This document shows positions 1 to 11,130 of a stretch of DNA of 64,000 nucleotides, piece by piece (within the stretch, counting starts at the first letter, position 1; each line of letters opens with the position of its first letter). The position numbers and the translations under genes were made by a program. The stretch is from Trichoplax adhaerens (taxonomy: Eukaryota; Placozoa; Uniplacotomia; Trichoplacea; Trichoplacidae). Under the pieces are notes generated by a model. The model was not told the origin of the DNA and made no database searches. It saw only the letters and a list, made by a program, of their open reading frames with translations. The stretch is from positions 3,119,454 through 3,183,453 of the forward strand of contig NW_002060946.1 of NCBI RefSeq assembly GCF_000150275.1, given 5' to 3'.

Positions 1-1369
1 GGAAAAATAATGAGCTATACATGGTCATTGGCGGCTATGTCATTTTTTGTACAACTTTGTGCCAATTGATTCTCTTCTTATTAAAGGTATATTCAGTAGT
101 GAAGCCTATATGACGTGATCTTTAATAAGAAATCGATATCGTATTTCTTTTAACTCTTTACAATTCCAGTCCTATCATTATATATTGATGCGTCCAACAA
201 TTTTTGATCAAAATTTTAAGGTTATGATATCATCGATTATTTTTATAGGGAAGGAAATCAGACGATAAAATTCGTCCGTCCGTAGTGAAAAGAAATACTT
301 CTGAAACAACATAGGAATTTATGAATAATACGATAATGTTATAGCTTGTATAGATCATAAGTAGAAAGATTCTACAGCAAATTAGTACCATTTCTTTATG
401 TAGAAATACATCAAAGCTCACAGGCATATTATTATTGTCTAAGTCCTTCATGTTTTGAACAAATAAGATATTTCCAATTATGGGATTAGATTATCTATAG
501 CCACTTATTTATTTATTACCCTCATTATCAATTCTGACATTTACTATAACTGGTTAAAATGATAAATAGTAGTTGATCTTTATGGCTTAGTCGAAATTTT
601 CTGATAACAGCTTCTGCATACTTACAAGAATTATTTATAATTTTTAAAATAAGATCTTCATATTAGCCCAAAGCATTATGTCTTTAATTTTTTATTTACA
701 ACATTTCATTTCATTTTTAAATGGATATTTGAATTACTTCAACTAAATAAATGCATAAGACTACAGCTAATAGAAAGACGTGTATACCAAATCTGGTAAT
801 GTTACACTACTATCACTTAATAGGTTGCAATTGTTAAGCTTTTCGTAGTTAAAGATCGTACGATTTGATCGTACTTCATTTTTGTAATGTATTTCAATTT
901 CAGTCAAGGATTTAGATGTAACCATTGCATCTATTGCCTATACGAGTTACCCCTTGAGATACGTTACTACCCTATAATCTCATGGAATTCACAACAAGCA
1001 CCATGGAATTACCAATAGCTTCTAATTCTTTAATTTGGTAAATTAATTATTTTGGGGTAGATATCTTTCAGATTGTGAGAAAAATAAAACTTCTTCTGCG
1101 TATAAACTTAAACTTGTAGTTTCATCCTTCCATTTGAAATTATTAATTGCTTTATAATTTATAAAATTAAACTTTGCAGTTCATACACAATTTTTTTGTT
1201 CGTAATCGAAGAATTAATACCACACTACATATAATTAAAATTGAGTTGGCAAGTTCGTATCCATTCATTAATTTCTTGATTTTTAGTTTTAATGGATCGT
1301 GATATTCATCCGTAGTTCCATCAAAATTTTATGGTTAAGCTTTAAATTCTGCTAGCTGTGAACTCTTAC
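1..1369. other. AT-rich stretch, nothing recognised
   Basis: No reading frame here resembles a known family, and no RNA gene, tandem repeat or long inverted repeat was seen. Short open frames such as the one on the minus strand at 230-451 look like chance frames in AT-rich DNA. Confidence 0.5.
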
Positions 1370-1741
1370 CATTCCAGCTATCACTTTGTAACATTCTACG
1401 CTATAACGATACAGTTAGAGATATTCATTACGAGTAGTAATATCTTAATTACTATTATCGAATCTATTTCATTGCTAAAACGTTATCAAAAGTCCATATC
1501 ATGTAGATTGACGCTGAATGAAAACTATTTCAATGTAATTTAATTAACTAATTGATTAATAAACCACCTTACTTGCTTTGTAGAGGATAAGACAGTTTTT
1601 CACTTATATTTCCTGCAGATACTTGATCTCATCATGAAAATAAATAAATATACACTATATTCCCCTTAGCAATACTACTTATAAAAACAAGACTGTAGGC
1701 TTCTCTAGTCATTTTTATAGCAAAATAAACCACCAGCTACT
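1370..1741 (+). repeat. 5' flank of the 5S gene, copy 1 of a duplicated segment
   Basis: This stretch matches 6470-6844 in order. The shared blocks include 'atccatatca', a 'gataa.a..gtttttcac'-type block and an identical run 'ctgcagatacttgatctcat' at about 1614. They end in a shared 'agcaaaataaa' just before the 5S sequence. It is therefore part of the segment duplicated together with the 5S gene. It also contains a 61-codon open frame (1358-1543), which I do not regard as a gene because it is not preserved in the second copy. Confidence 0.7.
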
Positions 1742-1861
1742 GTCTACGACCACATCACGCTGAACACACCCGTTCTCGTCTGATCACGGAAGTTAAGCGG
1801 CGTCGAGCAGGGTTAGTACTTAGATGGGTGACCGCTTGGGAATACCCTGTGCCGTAGACTT
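1742..1861 (+). rRNA. 5S ribosomal RNA
   Basis: This 120-nt sequence has the classic animal 5S layout. The 5' end GTCTACG pairs exactly with CGTAGAC at the 3' end (helix I). The internal control region is present, with an A-box-like block 'agttaagcgg' near nt 50 and a C-box block 'gatgggtgaccgcttggg' near nt 82. The familiar 'ggttagtactt' and 'ggaataccc' segments are also there. A run of five T residues at 1869-1873 would serve as the RNA polymerase III terminator. The RNA would be a structural part of the large ribosomal subunit. It appears intact, unlike the copy at 6845. Confidence 0.96.
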
Positions 1862-1868
1862 CTCAATC

Positions 1869-1873
1869 TTTTT
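1869..1873 (+). terminator. Pol III T-run terminator of the 5S gene
   Basis: Five T residues start eight bases after the 5S 3' end, a normal position for RNA polymerase III termination. Confidence 0.7.
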
Positions 1874-2120
1874 GCGATCTGTTTTTTTTAGCCGCAATAT
1901 CGATGAAGTGGAAACACTATTAAGCAAAAATTGTGCCCCATTTCCTGATTAAATTACCCCTGCACTGTTTGAGCACTTTATATCCATTTTATGGTCAGTA
2001 ATAAGGTTTGTTGTTGCTAAAATTGTTTATTTGTTGACTCATTTACCATACGTCACATCTTGAAGCCATTTGTAGGATAGCGCACTTCATGAATTAATAT
2101 TAAAATAATAATTTTAATAT

Positions 2121-2155
2121 AACTTTTTCACAGGTTGAAAACCTGTGAAAAAGTT
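2121..2155. repeat. Perfect 16-bp hairpin with a 3-nt loop
   Basis: AACTTTTTCACAGGTT at 2121-2136 is followed by the loop GAA and then by its exact reverse complement at 2140-2155. It lies about 260 bp downstream of the 5S gene and upstream of the first TIR-gene exon. No protein frame covers it. Confidence 0.9.
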
Positions 2156-2386
2156 TTAAGTGATAAGCTGGTTTCCTACACAACTTTTCGCCTACTTAGG
2201 TATGTTCAGGAGGTCTTCCTACTCAAGTCTGAATTTAAGTAACACAGATTTTAATTGAAATTAATACTGTTAAATTTTAGAAAGCAGCAATAATGAGGAT
2301 TTAATGCCTTCATAAGTTATAACTTGTAATCCATTACATTAAAATAAAGATGAAAAATATCTATATTGCATTAAATATATTTTCAG

Positions 2387-5300
2387 GTGTTGAGTGGAAT
2401 TTTTGTACACTGCTTTTATGTGGCATCATTTTATGAAATACGAAGCCAGATGGAAGATCGAGAGACTTCATCTAAAGAATCTGATAGGTATTCACCGTTG
2501 AACAGATGGATAGTCTTTAGAATAAAAAATCTTTATTAGAAGTCAAGACACTTCTCGTCTTTAGTCAATTAGATCCTCAAATACCAGCTCAGCGGTCTTC
2601 ATCTGACCAACCAAATAGGTATTTCAATCGATCAACTTGACATTAACTTAAAATAGACATAATAAAAAATGGTTACATTTTTCACCTTATAAGCACAAGA
2701 CGTAATCTCAATTGATTAAATGGAAATTATTTAAAAATATAACAGCTAGATAAAAGTTAATTACAGTACGAGTACACTTTCGTTGACATTGAATTAGACT
2801 GTCAACTGCCAGATCAACGTTATTCATCCAGTTCATTTTATTCTTTTGCAGGTATTCTCAATCGATCAACTGGATATTAGTTTAGAACGCAAACGTTTGA
2901 TTAACATTACATACACTTTCATATATAGTGAATATTATCAAACGGTATCAAATCAACAGTCTGCAGCTGCTAGTGATCATATAGGTAAGTACACTAATGG
3001 TACCGAAATAAATTTCGTTTGTTAATTAATAATTATAACTATTACATCAATTGCCATAGAGGTTAGCGATACGAATATATCGTTGTTTAACTTATCGTAA
3101 ATGGATGTTGGAATCGTGTAACTGATAATAACCTGCATTCAAGCCTCAGTATGTTCTAGTAAATCAGGCCGCTATTTGAAAATAGTTACAAATTATCCAT
3201 TGATAATTGTAATTATGGAAATTATGATAACTATGTTTTCTCTTACCTGAATAAACTACTGTCAGTGCTATCTTAAGTTATACATCAATTACATGCATAC
3301 CCGGATGTATAGTATGAATATTAAACTAGAGAAATGTGCTTGGACACAAGTGATGATAGCTACAGTTAGAATTTTTATAATTGCACTTTAAGAGGAAAAT
3401 GATCCTTACTATATTTATAATTTTTAAGAACTAATCAACTTCACTTTCTTCTAACTACATAAAGTACGATGCTTACTAAACACTAGTTTAATTCCGTATA
3501 AAGTCTACAAATCGATCGAACAATACCATGTAAGGTCGATACTTTATTTCTGTCTTTCAGTTACTTACTGTCCCTACGTAGTATCAATTTAAATCATTGT
3601 CAGTATGACGAGAGCTTACATTATAAAGTAAATAGAATGACCAAAAGGAAGACAAGGTCGTTATTGTTATAAATTCAAGCTATGATAACTATGATGGGAC
3701 AGGCGGAGAGATCAGATTACTTTCTGATATTCATAAAAATAATGCTTGAGTGACTTTGATTGATTTTTACTAATTCGAAATTACATTTCTACATTATGAT
3801 AAAGCCCATTACTTGTTTTATTACCATGAGAATGACAGTCTACTTGCCGATGAAGTAGCAGGTATCTGCAACAGAAAAGGCTTGCAAATACGAAAACCTG
3901 ATAGGGATGGTCAATACGGTCGCAGTATACTTCAATCTTCGACAGAGCTATTTCTAAGCTCGAAACGTATCGTTTTATTCCTGACAGAAGATCTGCTAGA
4001 TAAAGCAGGTCAATGGGTACCATTGTTTGCAGATCCTCACATTCAAAGTCTATTTAATGCAGGTACCGTAAAGGAGTTTCATGTTTTCTTCTAGAAGAGT
4101 ACCTGAAAAAAACTGGTAGCGAAATATTGATTCTCATATCTGTTACAGGATTAAATACAGTATTAAGTATGCCTAGCTAAAGTAATAATTGCCTTAGTGT
4201 CATATTCACGAATGAATAAATCTTACATCTTTGCGACTAAACAATAACAGAATGTATTGCTATAGTACCTATTTTTTTGTGTATAACATCTAATAAATCT
4301 AGGCATGATTTATCAATTATCAATTTAGTTGTCTAACTTTAAAAATCACCATAGATCTAAGACGTTACTGCTGTCTAAGGATGTACGAGTATAGCATTGT
4401 TGCTGTCTATAAATATGCCCTTAGATGTTTCTAGAGATATTTTTAGTAGATTTTAAGAACAAGGTAAGTATACATAAGATAAGAACATGCGAATATCCTA
4501 TTATCTCGAAGGCAACTATGTCACATCCCGAGTAATATTCATTCTGATACAGTGGCGATGTTCTGTCAAAATACATTACCTCGATAACAAACCGAACTCG
4601 CATATTTAGTAAATTTTAATATATTAAAAGTGTTTCTTATGAGGGTAATTACTGGTAGGAGCAGGCTAAGATTGTCGTTACCTTAAAGCAGTTGTATTTT
4701 AACAGTTAACTGAGATGATATCTGTAAAATAGTACCTCTTAAGCACATAAAATTCATGTGCAGCATAAAGGTCTTAATGGGATATACTGTATATGTACGG
4801 TAGAAATAACTGATCTCTTACATTAACAATATAAATGTACATCTTGGTGTTAGTATGGGTAGGTTAGTACTCTAATTCAAGGCATTTTACAACAAATCGA
4901 TGATAATGTAGGCGAGATATTTATATAGTAAATGCGTATGTCTGTTAAAATACGTAATTGCGAGTTATTATTTTTCACATTTTTGGCGTGATCCAAATTT
5001 ATTATTTATTATAGATTGGAACCCTTTATTAATGATATGGTATGCGAGTAGAGCATCGATTAAAAAAAGAGTTCCGTTTCTGTGTGGCCGAACACCAATA
5101 CACGGTCATCGAGGGCCCAGTCATATTGCAGATTGCTTGATCCGAGAAGCAGGTTCGTAAATTTCTGTACAACGTAGTGCGTAAGCAACTGCTGTTACCC
5201 TCATCACAGATTCAGAAATGCTGTCCTAGCCATATGCGGCTATTCGTCTATCATCTGCATTCGGGTCATCGATATAAAGGTTAAAATATCTTACATTTTT

Positions 5301-5785
5301 CATTGATCCTTGCGTTCGAATTGAAACCTCTTTCCTTTCGTAAGAAATGGATTGTGATGGCAACGCATCGGCGATAGTAGGATTAACAGGTATGAGTCTC
5401 ATCAAATCAGTAGCGTTTCAAAATTCATTATCAATACTCGTTAGTACAATTGGTGCAGTAACAGAAATTTCACTCAATATACGAGATCAAATTTTGTTTG
5501 TAACTTATGATCTGCTATTGCTATCTTAAAGCTCTTCTATCTATCTAAGATGATAACGTTAGGTAATTGTATACCGCTTATTATTTGTTGAAAGAGCCAA
5601 GATTACTAGGTGAACATACGGATTCACAAGGCATTACAACTAGGTCAATATCCCAAACTAAGGATAGTAGCCAAAGAACACAAAACCAGCCGGACGTTCA
5701 TACAGATAATTCTGATGTTGACGATGTAATTAAATACATGCAGTATGCATATGACCGTAATACAACTGTTTCATTTACATGCTAA
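2387..5785 (+). CDS. TIR-domain protein, spliced, copy 1
   Basis: Seven exons join in one frame: 2387-2487, 2565-2618, 2939-2994, 3805-4062 (TIR core), 5015-5152 (TIR C-terminal part), 5345-5389 and 5595-5785 (stop). The first in-frame ATG is at 2450; starting there gives 259 residues. The true start is uncertain because the first exon may continue an upstream one. Splice sites are read by eye; the phases agree at every junction and match gene copy 2 from the TIR exon on. The TIR core reads HYLFYYHENDS, then KRIVLFLTEDLL and a conserved Trp (QWVPLFADPH). The next exon has PLLMIWY and RVPFLCGR, typical of the last TIR strands, then a helix. Trp+4, where NAD-cleaving SARM-type TIRs have the catalytic Glu, is Phe, so a scaffold role is more likely than an enzyme. 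The N-terminus is Gln/Ser-rich; the tail is Ser/Thr/Asp-rich and ends in a short hydrophobic segment. The protein is probably cytosolic; its partner is unknown. Confidence 0.72.
2565..2994 (+). repeat. Duplicated small exons of TIR gene 1
   Basis: Exon 2565-2618 (QLDPQIPAQRS...) and exon 2939-2994 (EYYQTVSNQQSA...) belong to the small-exon repeat family also seen in gene 2. Between them, about 2787-2851, is a third, apparently disabled copy: 'ttagactgtcaactgcc' aligns with the 2565 exon but lacks an AG at the matching acceptor. The introns after 2618 and 2851 share 'gtatt.tcaatcgatcaact' at their 5' ends, so exon and intron duplicated as one unit. Confidence 0.65.
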
Positions 5786-6469
5786 CTGCCAGTATTTTTA
5801 TTGTTAGTTGGATGAGCACACATCACCATAAACTGGAGCCCCTTAAGGTAAAGTATTAAATCTGCATGTTCGGTATAGTCAAATTAAGGGTAATAAAGTA
5901 AGCATTTTCTACCATTTATAATGTTATTGTTTATTAATATATAGTAGTATTGTAATTACCAATGCATCTTTTAAAAGGTAATACCATTTTACTGAAATAA
6001 CTGCTAACAGCCAACAACTCCGAAAGTATTGTTTGCCTAATAATAATATACGTGTAGCAACACCGAGGCATAATCGTTATAATAAAGGTATTCCCCAATC
6101 TCTATAGAAGCTTTGTTACGTAAATATATGCTTTCGCCTTCTTGGACCTTGAGGTGTTACCATAACCTTTACTATAGTATACCTATACGGAATGATTTCA
6201 GCTAATTGCAATAGTTATATACTCCGAAATTATGATTATAATATGCGGTAAAAAATTGTGTTATAATATCATAGACTTTGTTCTTTCTTGTACTGATTAT
6301 GTTAAGAATAAAGACTAAGAATGTTTATTTAGATTTACTTCATTACTTAACATCTGCATAAATTTTCCTGTGTCACGACTATGCTGTCTGTATTAACTTA
6401 GTTATAGTGGTATTTATAATAATGCTGTAAAAGTATTGTAGCAATTTCTTCAATTTTAGGATGTCGTTA
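5786..6469. other. Intergenic spacer between the TIR modules
   Basis: AT-rich spacer after the stop codon of TIR gene 1. I see no coding signal, RNA gene or clear repeat in it. Confidence 0.45.
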
Positions 6470-6844
6470 TAAAATAAAATAATTGTTGTAAAGATGTTGA
6501 AAATCGCAGTTAACATCAATATATACTGCTGCTATCTAGTCGATTTTTTTGCTGATATGTTATCAACAATCCATATCAGGAAGATCGCCGAAGAATACTG
6601 TAATTACTTTTGCAATGCGTTATGATCAATTAAATAATAGACCATCTTGTTTGCATAGTAAAGGATAATATAGCTTTTCATTTGTGTTTTCTGCAGATAC
6701 TTGATCTCATCATGAACAGATTAATAAATAAATACAGTACTGTATACACATTACAGTATGTCTTTTAATAGTACTGTTCATAAATACAGGGTTGTATGTA
6801 GTCTTCCCTAACCCTTTTTAGAGCAAAATAAAACATTTCCAGTC
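6470..6844 (+). repeat. 5' flank of the decayed 5S copy, copy 2 of the duplicated segment
   Basis: Diverged copy of 1370-1741, with the same block order and the identical 'ctgcagatacttgatctcat' run just upstream of the 5S remnant. The offset between the two 5S copies is 5103 bp. Confidence 0.7.
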
Positions 6845-6965
6845 GTCTATGACCATATCATGCTGAATATACCCGTTCTCATCCGATGATGGAAGTAAAG
6901 CGGCATCGAGCAGAGTTAGTAATTTAGATAGGTGAGCGCTTAGGAATACCCTTTGTCGCAGACTT
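6845..6965 (+). pseudogene. Degenerate 5S rRNA copy
   Basis: It aligns end to end with the 5S gene at 1742 but carries about 20 differences, including a one-base insertion in the 'ttagtaatttag' segment. Several are C-to-T or G-to-A changes. The internal promoter C-box reads 'gataggtgagcgcttagg' with three changes, and helix I has a mismatch. A T-run still follows at 6973-6977. It is most likely a pseudogene, though a divergent expressed variant cannot be excluded from sequence alone. Confidence 0.85.
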
Positions 6966-7110
6966 CAAAATATTTTTGTGATCTATTTCTTTTTCACCGC
7001 GATCGCTCCTAGCTATAGTATATTTTGTTGAGGGACAACAATGAGGGATATTAAAGATGATAGGACCTTCTGGAATCGATCGAATTCCAGAATTAGCAAC
7101 TGTTATAAAA

Positions 7111-7800
7111 TGTCATGTATCTTGCCATATTAAGAAATCCTTATGCTTCGTTGATAAGGTTACTGCCGATAGCACTAGTAAAAGTTTCTACTTGTAGTGG
7201 TTGTTTATGGGGAAATTTGTGTTATTTATTTTTATTTTATTTGAAATGAAATATTTTCTAAGATATATTATTCGATGCATGCTTTTCTGCTGAAGGGTCA
7301 GCAAAATCGAACTCGTATATGGTCCATATTAAAAGATATCGCCAATATTTTAGATAGTTTGCACCTGATGGTACCATTTTGAAGTCAAGTGCCCTATGGC
7401 TGAGATTCATGACAGTGGCACCAGCTCATACGGTGCCAGGACAAAATGTATACTGCCCAGCCAAAATCAGGCTGGGGTATTAATTTTGTTATAATTCTTC
7501 ACACTGACTACTGGCAGCCGCCCCCTATTGATACAGTATCGATAAATTTCAGTAAAAAATAATATCATGGGCAGTTTGCAAAATGACCGACTTCGCATAC
7601 GGTCACGTTCATAAACATTATGTACGATACCTACTTAAATGCTATGCTGAGAAATTGTTATGCTTGGTTGGTTACTAGTGATGCTATCGATAAAAGTTTA
7701 CAGATGGTGTTTATGGAGAAATTTGTTTATGGGGAAATTTGGTGGGGACACTTGTGGGGAAATTGAATTATTTTTAAATTTAATATTTTAAATATTTTCT
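7111..7800 (+). repeat. Diverged direct repeat inside TIR module 2
   Basis: A block at about 7140-7260 ('ttatgcttcgttg', 'aaaagttt', 'tgtttatggggaaatttg', then a T/A-rich end) recurs at about 7660-7800, offset about 520 bp. The second copy has extra short repeats of 'atggggaaatttg'. No gene overlaps it. Confidence 0.55.
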
Positions 7801-9070
7801 TAAACACTACTGGAATCTGGTAATACTTTCCGATGTAAGAATGTTTGATATCAACCTTGTGCGTAGCCCAGTTAAAATACACGGCTGATAATTTTTAAGA
7901 AAGTTAGTATATATTGAATAACGAGTTTTTTTTATAATTAAATTTATCGTAGGTACCTGTAATGCGGCAGTCTGTATCTTATCCTACTCTAACTCGCCTA
8001 CTCACGATTAAGTTAGAACTAAACTTAAGATAAAAGTATACTATATTACAATTTATTAAAAATTGAAGGTCCTTGTAAACTAGTTTCTAATAGTAAAACA
8101 GTAAAACGTATGATACTAGTTACAGATTATTCTACTTAAGTTTAGACAATGCCACGAGAAAGAACAGAAGGTCAAAAGCGATCAAGTAAGAATGAAGTAT
8201 TTTTGATTAGAAAGTTTAAAATTAGTAAGACGATAATATGATAGAAAAATATCTGTAGTATATATGTAATGTTTTCTTTTAATGAAGTTGTCCTACTGTA
8301 TTACTTCTCATATTTTAGTAAAATTAATTCTTCGGGTTCCTAATAAATCAGACACTAGCTAGATTAATAAGCTTTATTACAATAAAAACCAAATGCAGCT
8401 CTATTTATAACAAACTATATACTCGACAGTCGACACATACATTCATAAGCCGTAGCTCATGACCCATTACGTAGCGGTAGAAGTATTATCATTAAGCTTC
8501 CGAAAGTACAGGTATTAAATTGTCATATCTTGCCTGGGCATGAGCATAATTCCACTTTTAATAATCAATATCACTTTCATCATATGAAGGCAAATCAACA
8601 CGTTCTACTGTAATGGAGACCAGTGAGCTAAAGTAAAGTACTAGCTGTTTAAGTTTCGTAATTTGCTTCGAAAAAGCGAATCACCTAGATGTTTCTGTAG
8701 TTAGCTGGTTATATAATATAATTATAAAGAGTAAGGTATAAGAGCTGCGTGGATTTCTTCTGCTTCAAACTGGAACGATTTGGGTAAAATTTTTTGCCGG
8801 GAAATTTTACTTGGGCACAGTTTTCTTCGATGGAATTTATGGGAGAGAATTCTTCATAGTACCACTGTTATAGCTTCAATATTTACGGTACTTTGTGAGA
8901 AAATGATACGAGTAGAGAACTATAACAAAATTGTCTTTTATCCAACTATTCATACAGCTAATTTGTTAATTATTGCATAAATTATGACTGCTAAAATTCA
9001 TTCTGTCCATAAAATGCTATTAATGCTGTCTGAATTTACATGGCAAACTAAGGATATGGCGTTGAGAAAA
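7801..9070. other. Upstream part of TIR gene 2, no exon recognised
   Basis: The start of TIR gene 2 should lie here or in the repeat units that follow, but I could not identify a first exon. A 66-codon open frame at 8780-8980 resembles nothing and has no counterpart in gene 1. Confidence 0.35.
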
Positions 9071-11130
9071 CATATTACATATACTTTAGCTGATGCTAAG
9101 GTATCGAAATTTTAAATAATACGAATTTACGTGCAAGATGCAGATGTTGTAAGACTGCTACCTTACTATTTGATAGGCTCCATCATTTAGCAGTGTAGTT
9201 TCATACATGGTCTGCTAATGCAAGCGAATAATACAGCATTTTACTATATATTAGCTAATTACTCTTCCAAATGTGCACAGCTTTAAATTTAATCCGTCGT
9301 TAAATAGAGCAAGCGCCCTCTTTTGATGATTTAATGAATTTTCAACACTCTTTAGGAATCGCTCGGTTAGGTATTGTAATATTTTACTTTGTAAATAGAA
9401 TCTTATGAGATGATATTCAAAGTAAAACTGCCGTTAGTAATATCATCTCTTATCCAACTGCAATTAGAACTAATTTTGCTAATCATTGTGTAAATTTTAG
9501 CTAGCTACGCTTCCATCTGCATAAATACCCTTAGTGCTCTAAGTTGTATGGTATCATATCAACATTGTGTTGAAAACGTGAACATGAACTTTAGCTGATG
9601 CTATGTACATTGAACTTTGAATAATACGAATATACGCATAAGAAACTGATGCTGTAAGGCTAGGACTGAATATTAGTATCCATAATAGTGTAGACTTACA
9701 CATAAACTACTGTCACAAGTAAAAATACTGCATTTTGCTGTATATTTATCCAGCTATTTTTCTAAAATGTGCATAACTTCAAATTTGATTTCCTCTCATT
9801 CAATGATATCTTGTATATTGATCTAGCGCCATCATATGAATCGCAAAATCCATCGGAAGATCAAAACTTCTCTCGTAATGAAATTGAAAAGTAATCTCAA
9901 TCATCAATTGAACATTTGTTAGAATACAAGAGCTGGATCTAAATTAGTTACACTTTTCATTCATAGTAAACTAGATCAGTTGCAATCACCTCAACGGTCT
10001 ACAAATGCAGCTAACGAAAAATGTAAGTACCGAAATTAGTTCATTTTATACACATGATTACTCATTAAGTCAGTGAAATCGATATGTTGGACAGTTACGG
10101 TATCAATATTTTACTTTGCGATAGAATGATAAAGATTCAGATTTGAAGTGAAAGAGTCTTTAGCTATATCACTTTAACTATACTTACCGCCAATCTATTA
10201 ATAATTTGATAGTTCTTGCGTAGTTGTGATCTAATTTATAGTATATAGTATGAATATTGCATTAAATGATATAAATGAACTACAGCTTGGGCTATATGTA
10301 TTTAGAATTCGAGTAATACAAAGGCATGCGTAAAAATATAAGGTTTGCAAAATTACAACTATATGCTAGTGTTCATAATACCGTAGCCTTACACATAATT
10401 TGTTATCACAAGGGAATAGTACAGTATTATGTTATGTTTTTAGCCAGCTGTTCTTTCGCTATTTATTTTCCGCTTTTAAATTGAATTTTCATATACTAAT
10501 TACAGCTGACGCACATCGTGCAATGCCCAAACAAAATTTATTAGAAGATGAAACGTCTCCATACCGGTATTGCGAATTTAATAAGCTCTATCGATCAATT
10601 TGACATTAATTTAGAATACAAAATATTGATTTAAACTGATTACACTTTCATTTATAGTGAATCAGATATGCCACAATCATACCAAGAGTCTGCAATTAAT
10701 AGTAATGGATCGTGTAAGTCCTAAAATAAATTCATTTTTATATTTCTTAATCAATCGGAACAGCAATGCTCGTTAGGTTTGCTGTATATAGTAGTCATAA
10801 ATAAATTTTAAATGCATAAATATACATAACTGATTTGGTAGAGCTTCAATACTGAATGATGCGAGTAGGGATTTAAAGTTAGCAAAACTGTTTTTAATAA
10901 TATCAGCCTCTTCTTATCTAGCTGATATTAAATATGCGAAGCTTTGAAAAATGCGGATATACGTATAAGATGCAGATGCTGTAAGACTTCTGCAGTACTA
11001 TATGATAACCTCTATAAAAGTGTAACATTACACATAATCTGCTGTTACAAATGAATAATATATTATTTTACTAATACTCGTGTAGTTAATTAGCTAACTG
11101 CTTCTCCTAGCTAGCGCTGAATACATACTT
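9070..11130 (+). repeat. Four tandem intron-exon repeat units of TIR gene 2
   Basis: Four units share the same ordered motifs, with 'taatacgaat'-like anchors at about 9117, 9621, 10314 and 10952 (spacings roughly 500-690 bp). Each continues with an 'acataat.tgctgt.acaa' block, a 'taatacagcattttact' block and, in units 2 and 3, two small exons. Exon type A is 9827-9890 and 10506-10566. Exon type B is 9967-10022 and 10658-10713. Both B exons are exactly 56 nt. Units 1 and 4 lack clear exons and look decayed. Confidence 0.7.

Noticed and set aside
1358-1543. 61-codon open frame upstream of the 5S gene
   Set aside because: It lies in the segment duplicated at 6.5 kb, where the frame is broken, and has no recognisable domain.
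8780-8980. Possible first exon of TIR gene 2
   Set aside because: No counterpart in gene 1, no splice phase match and no family resemblance.
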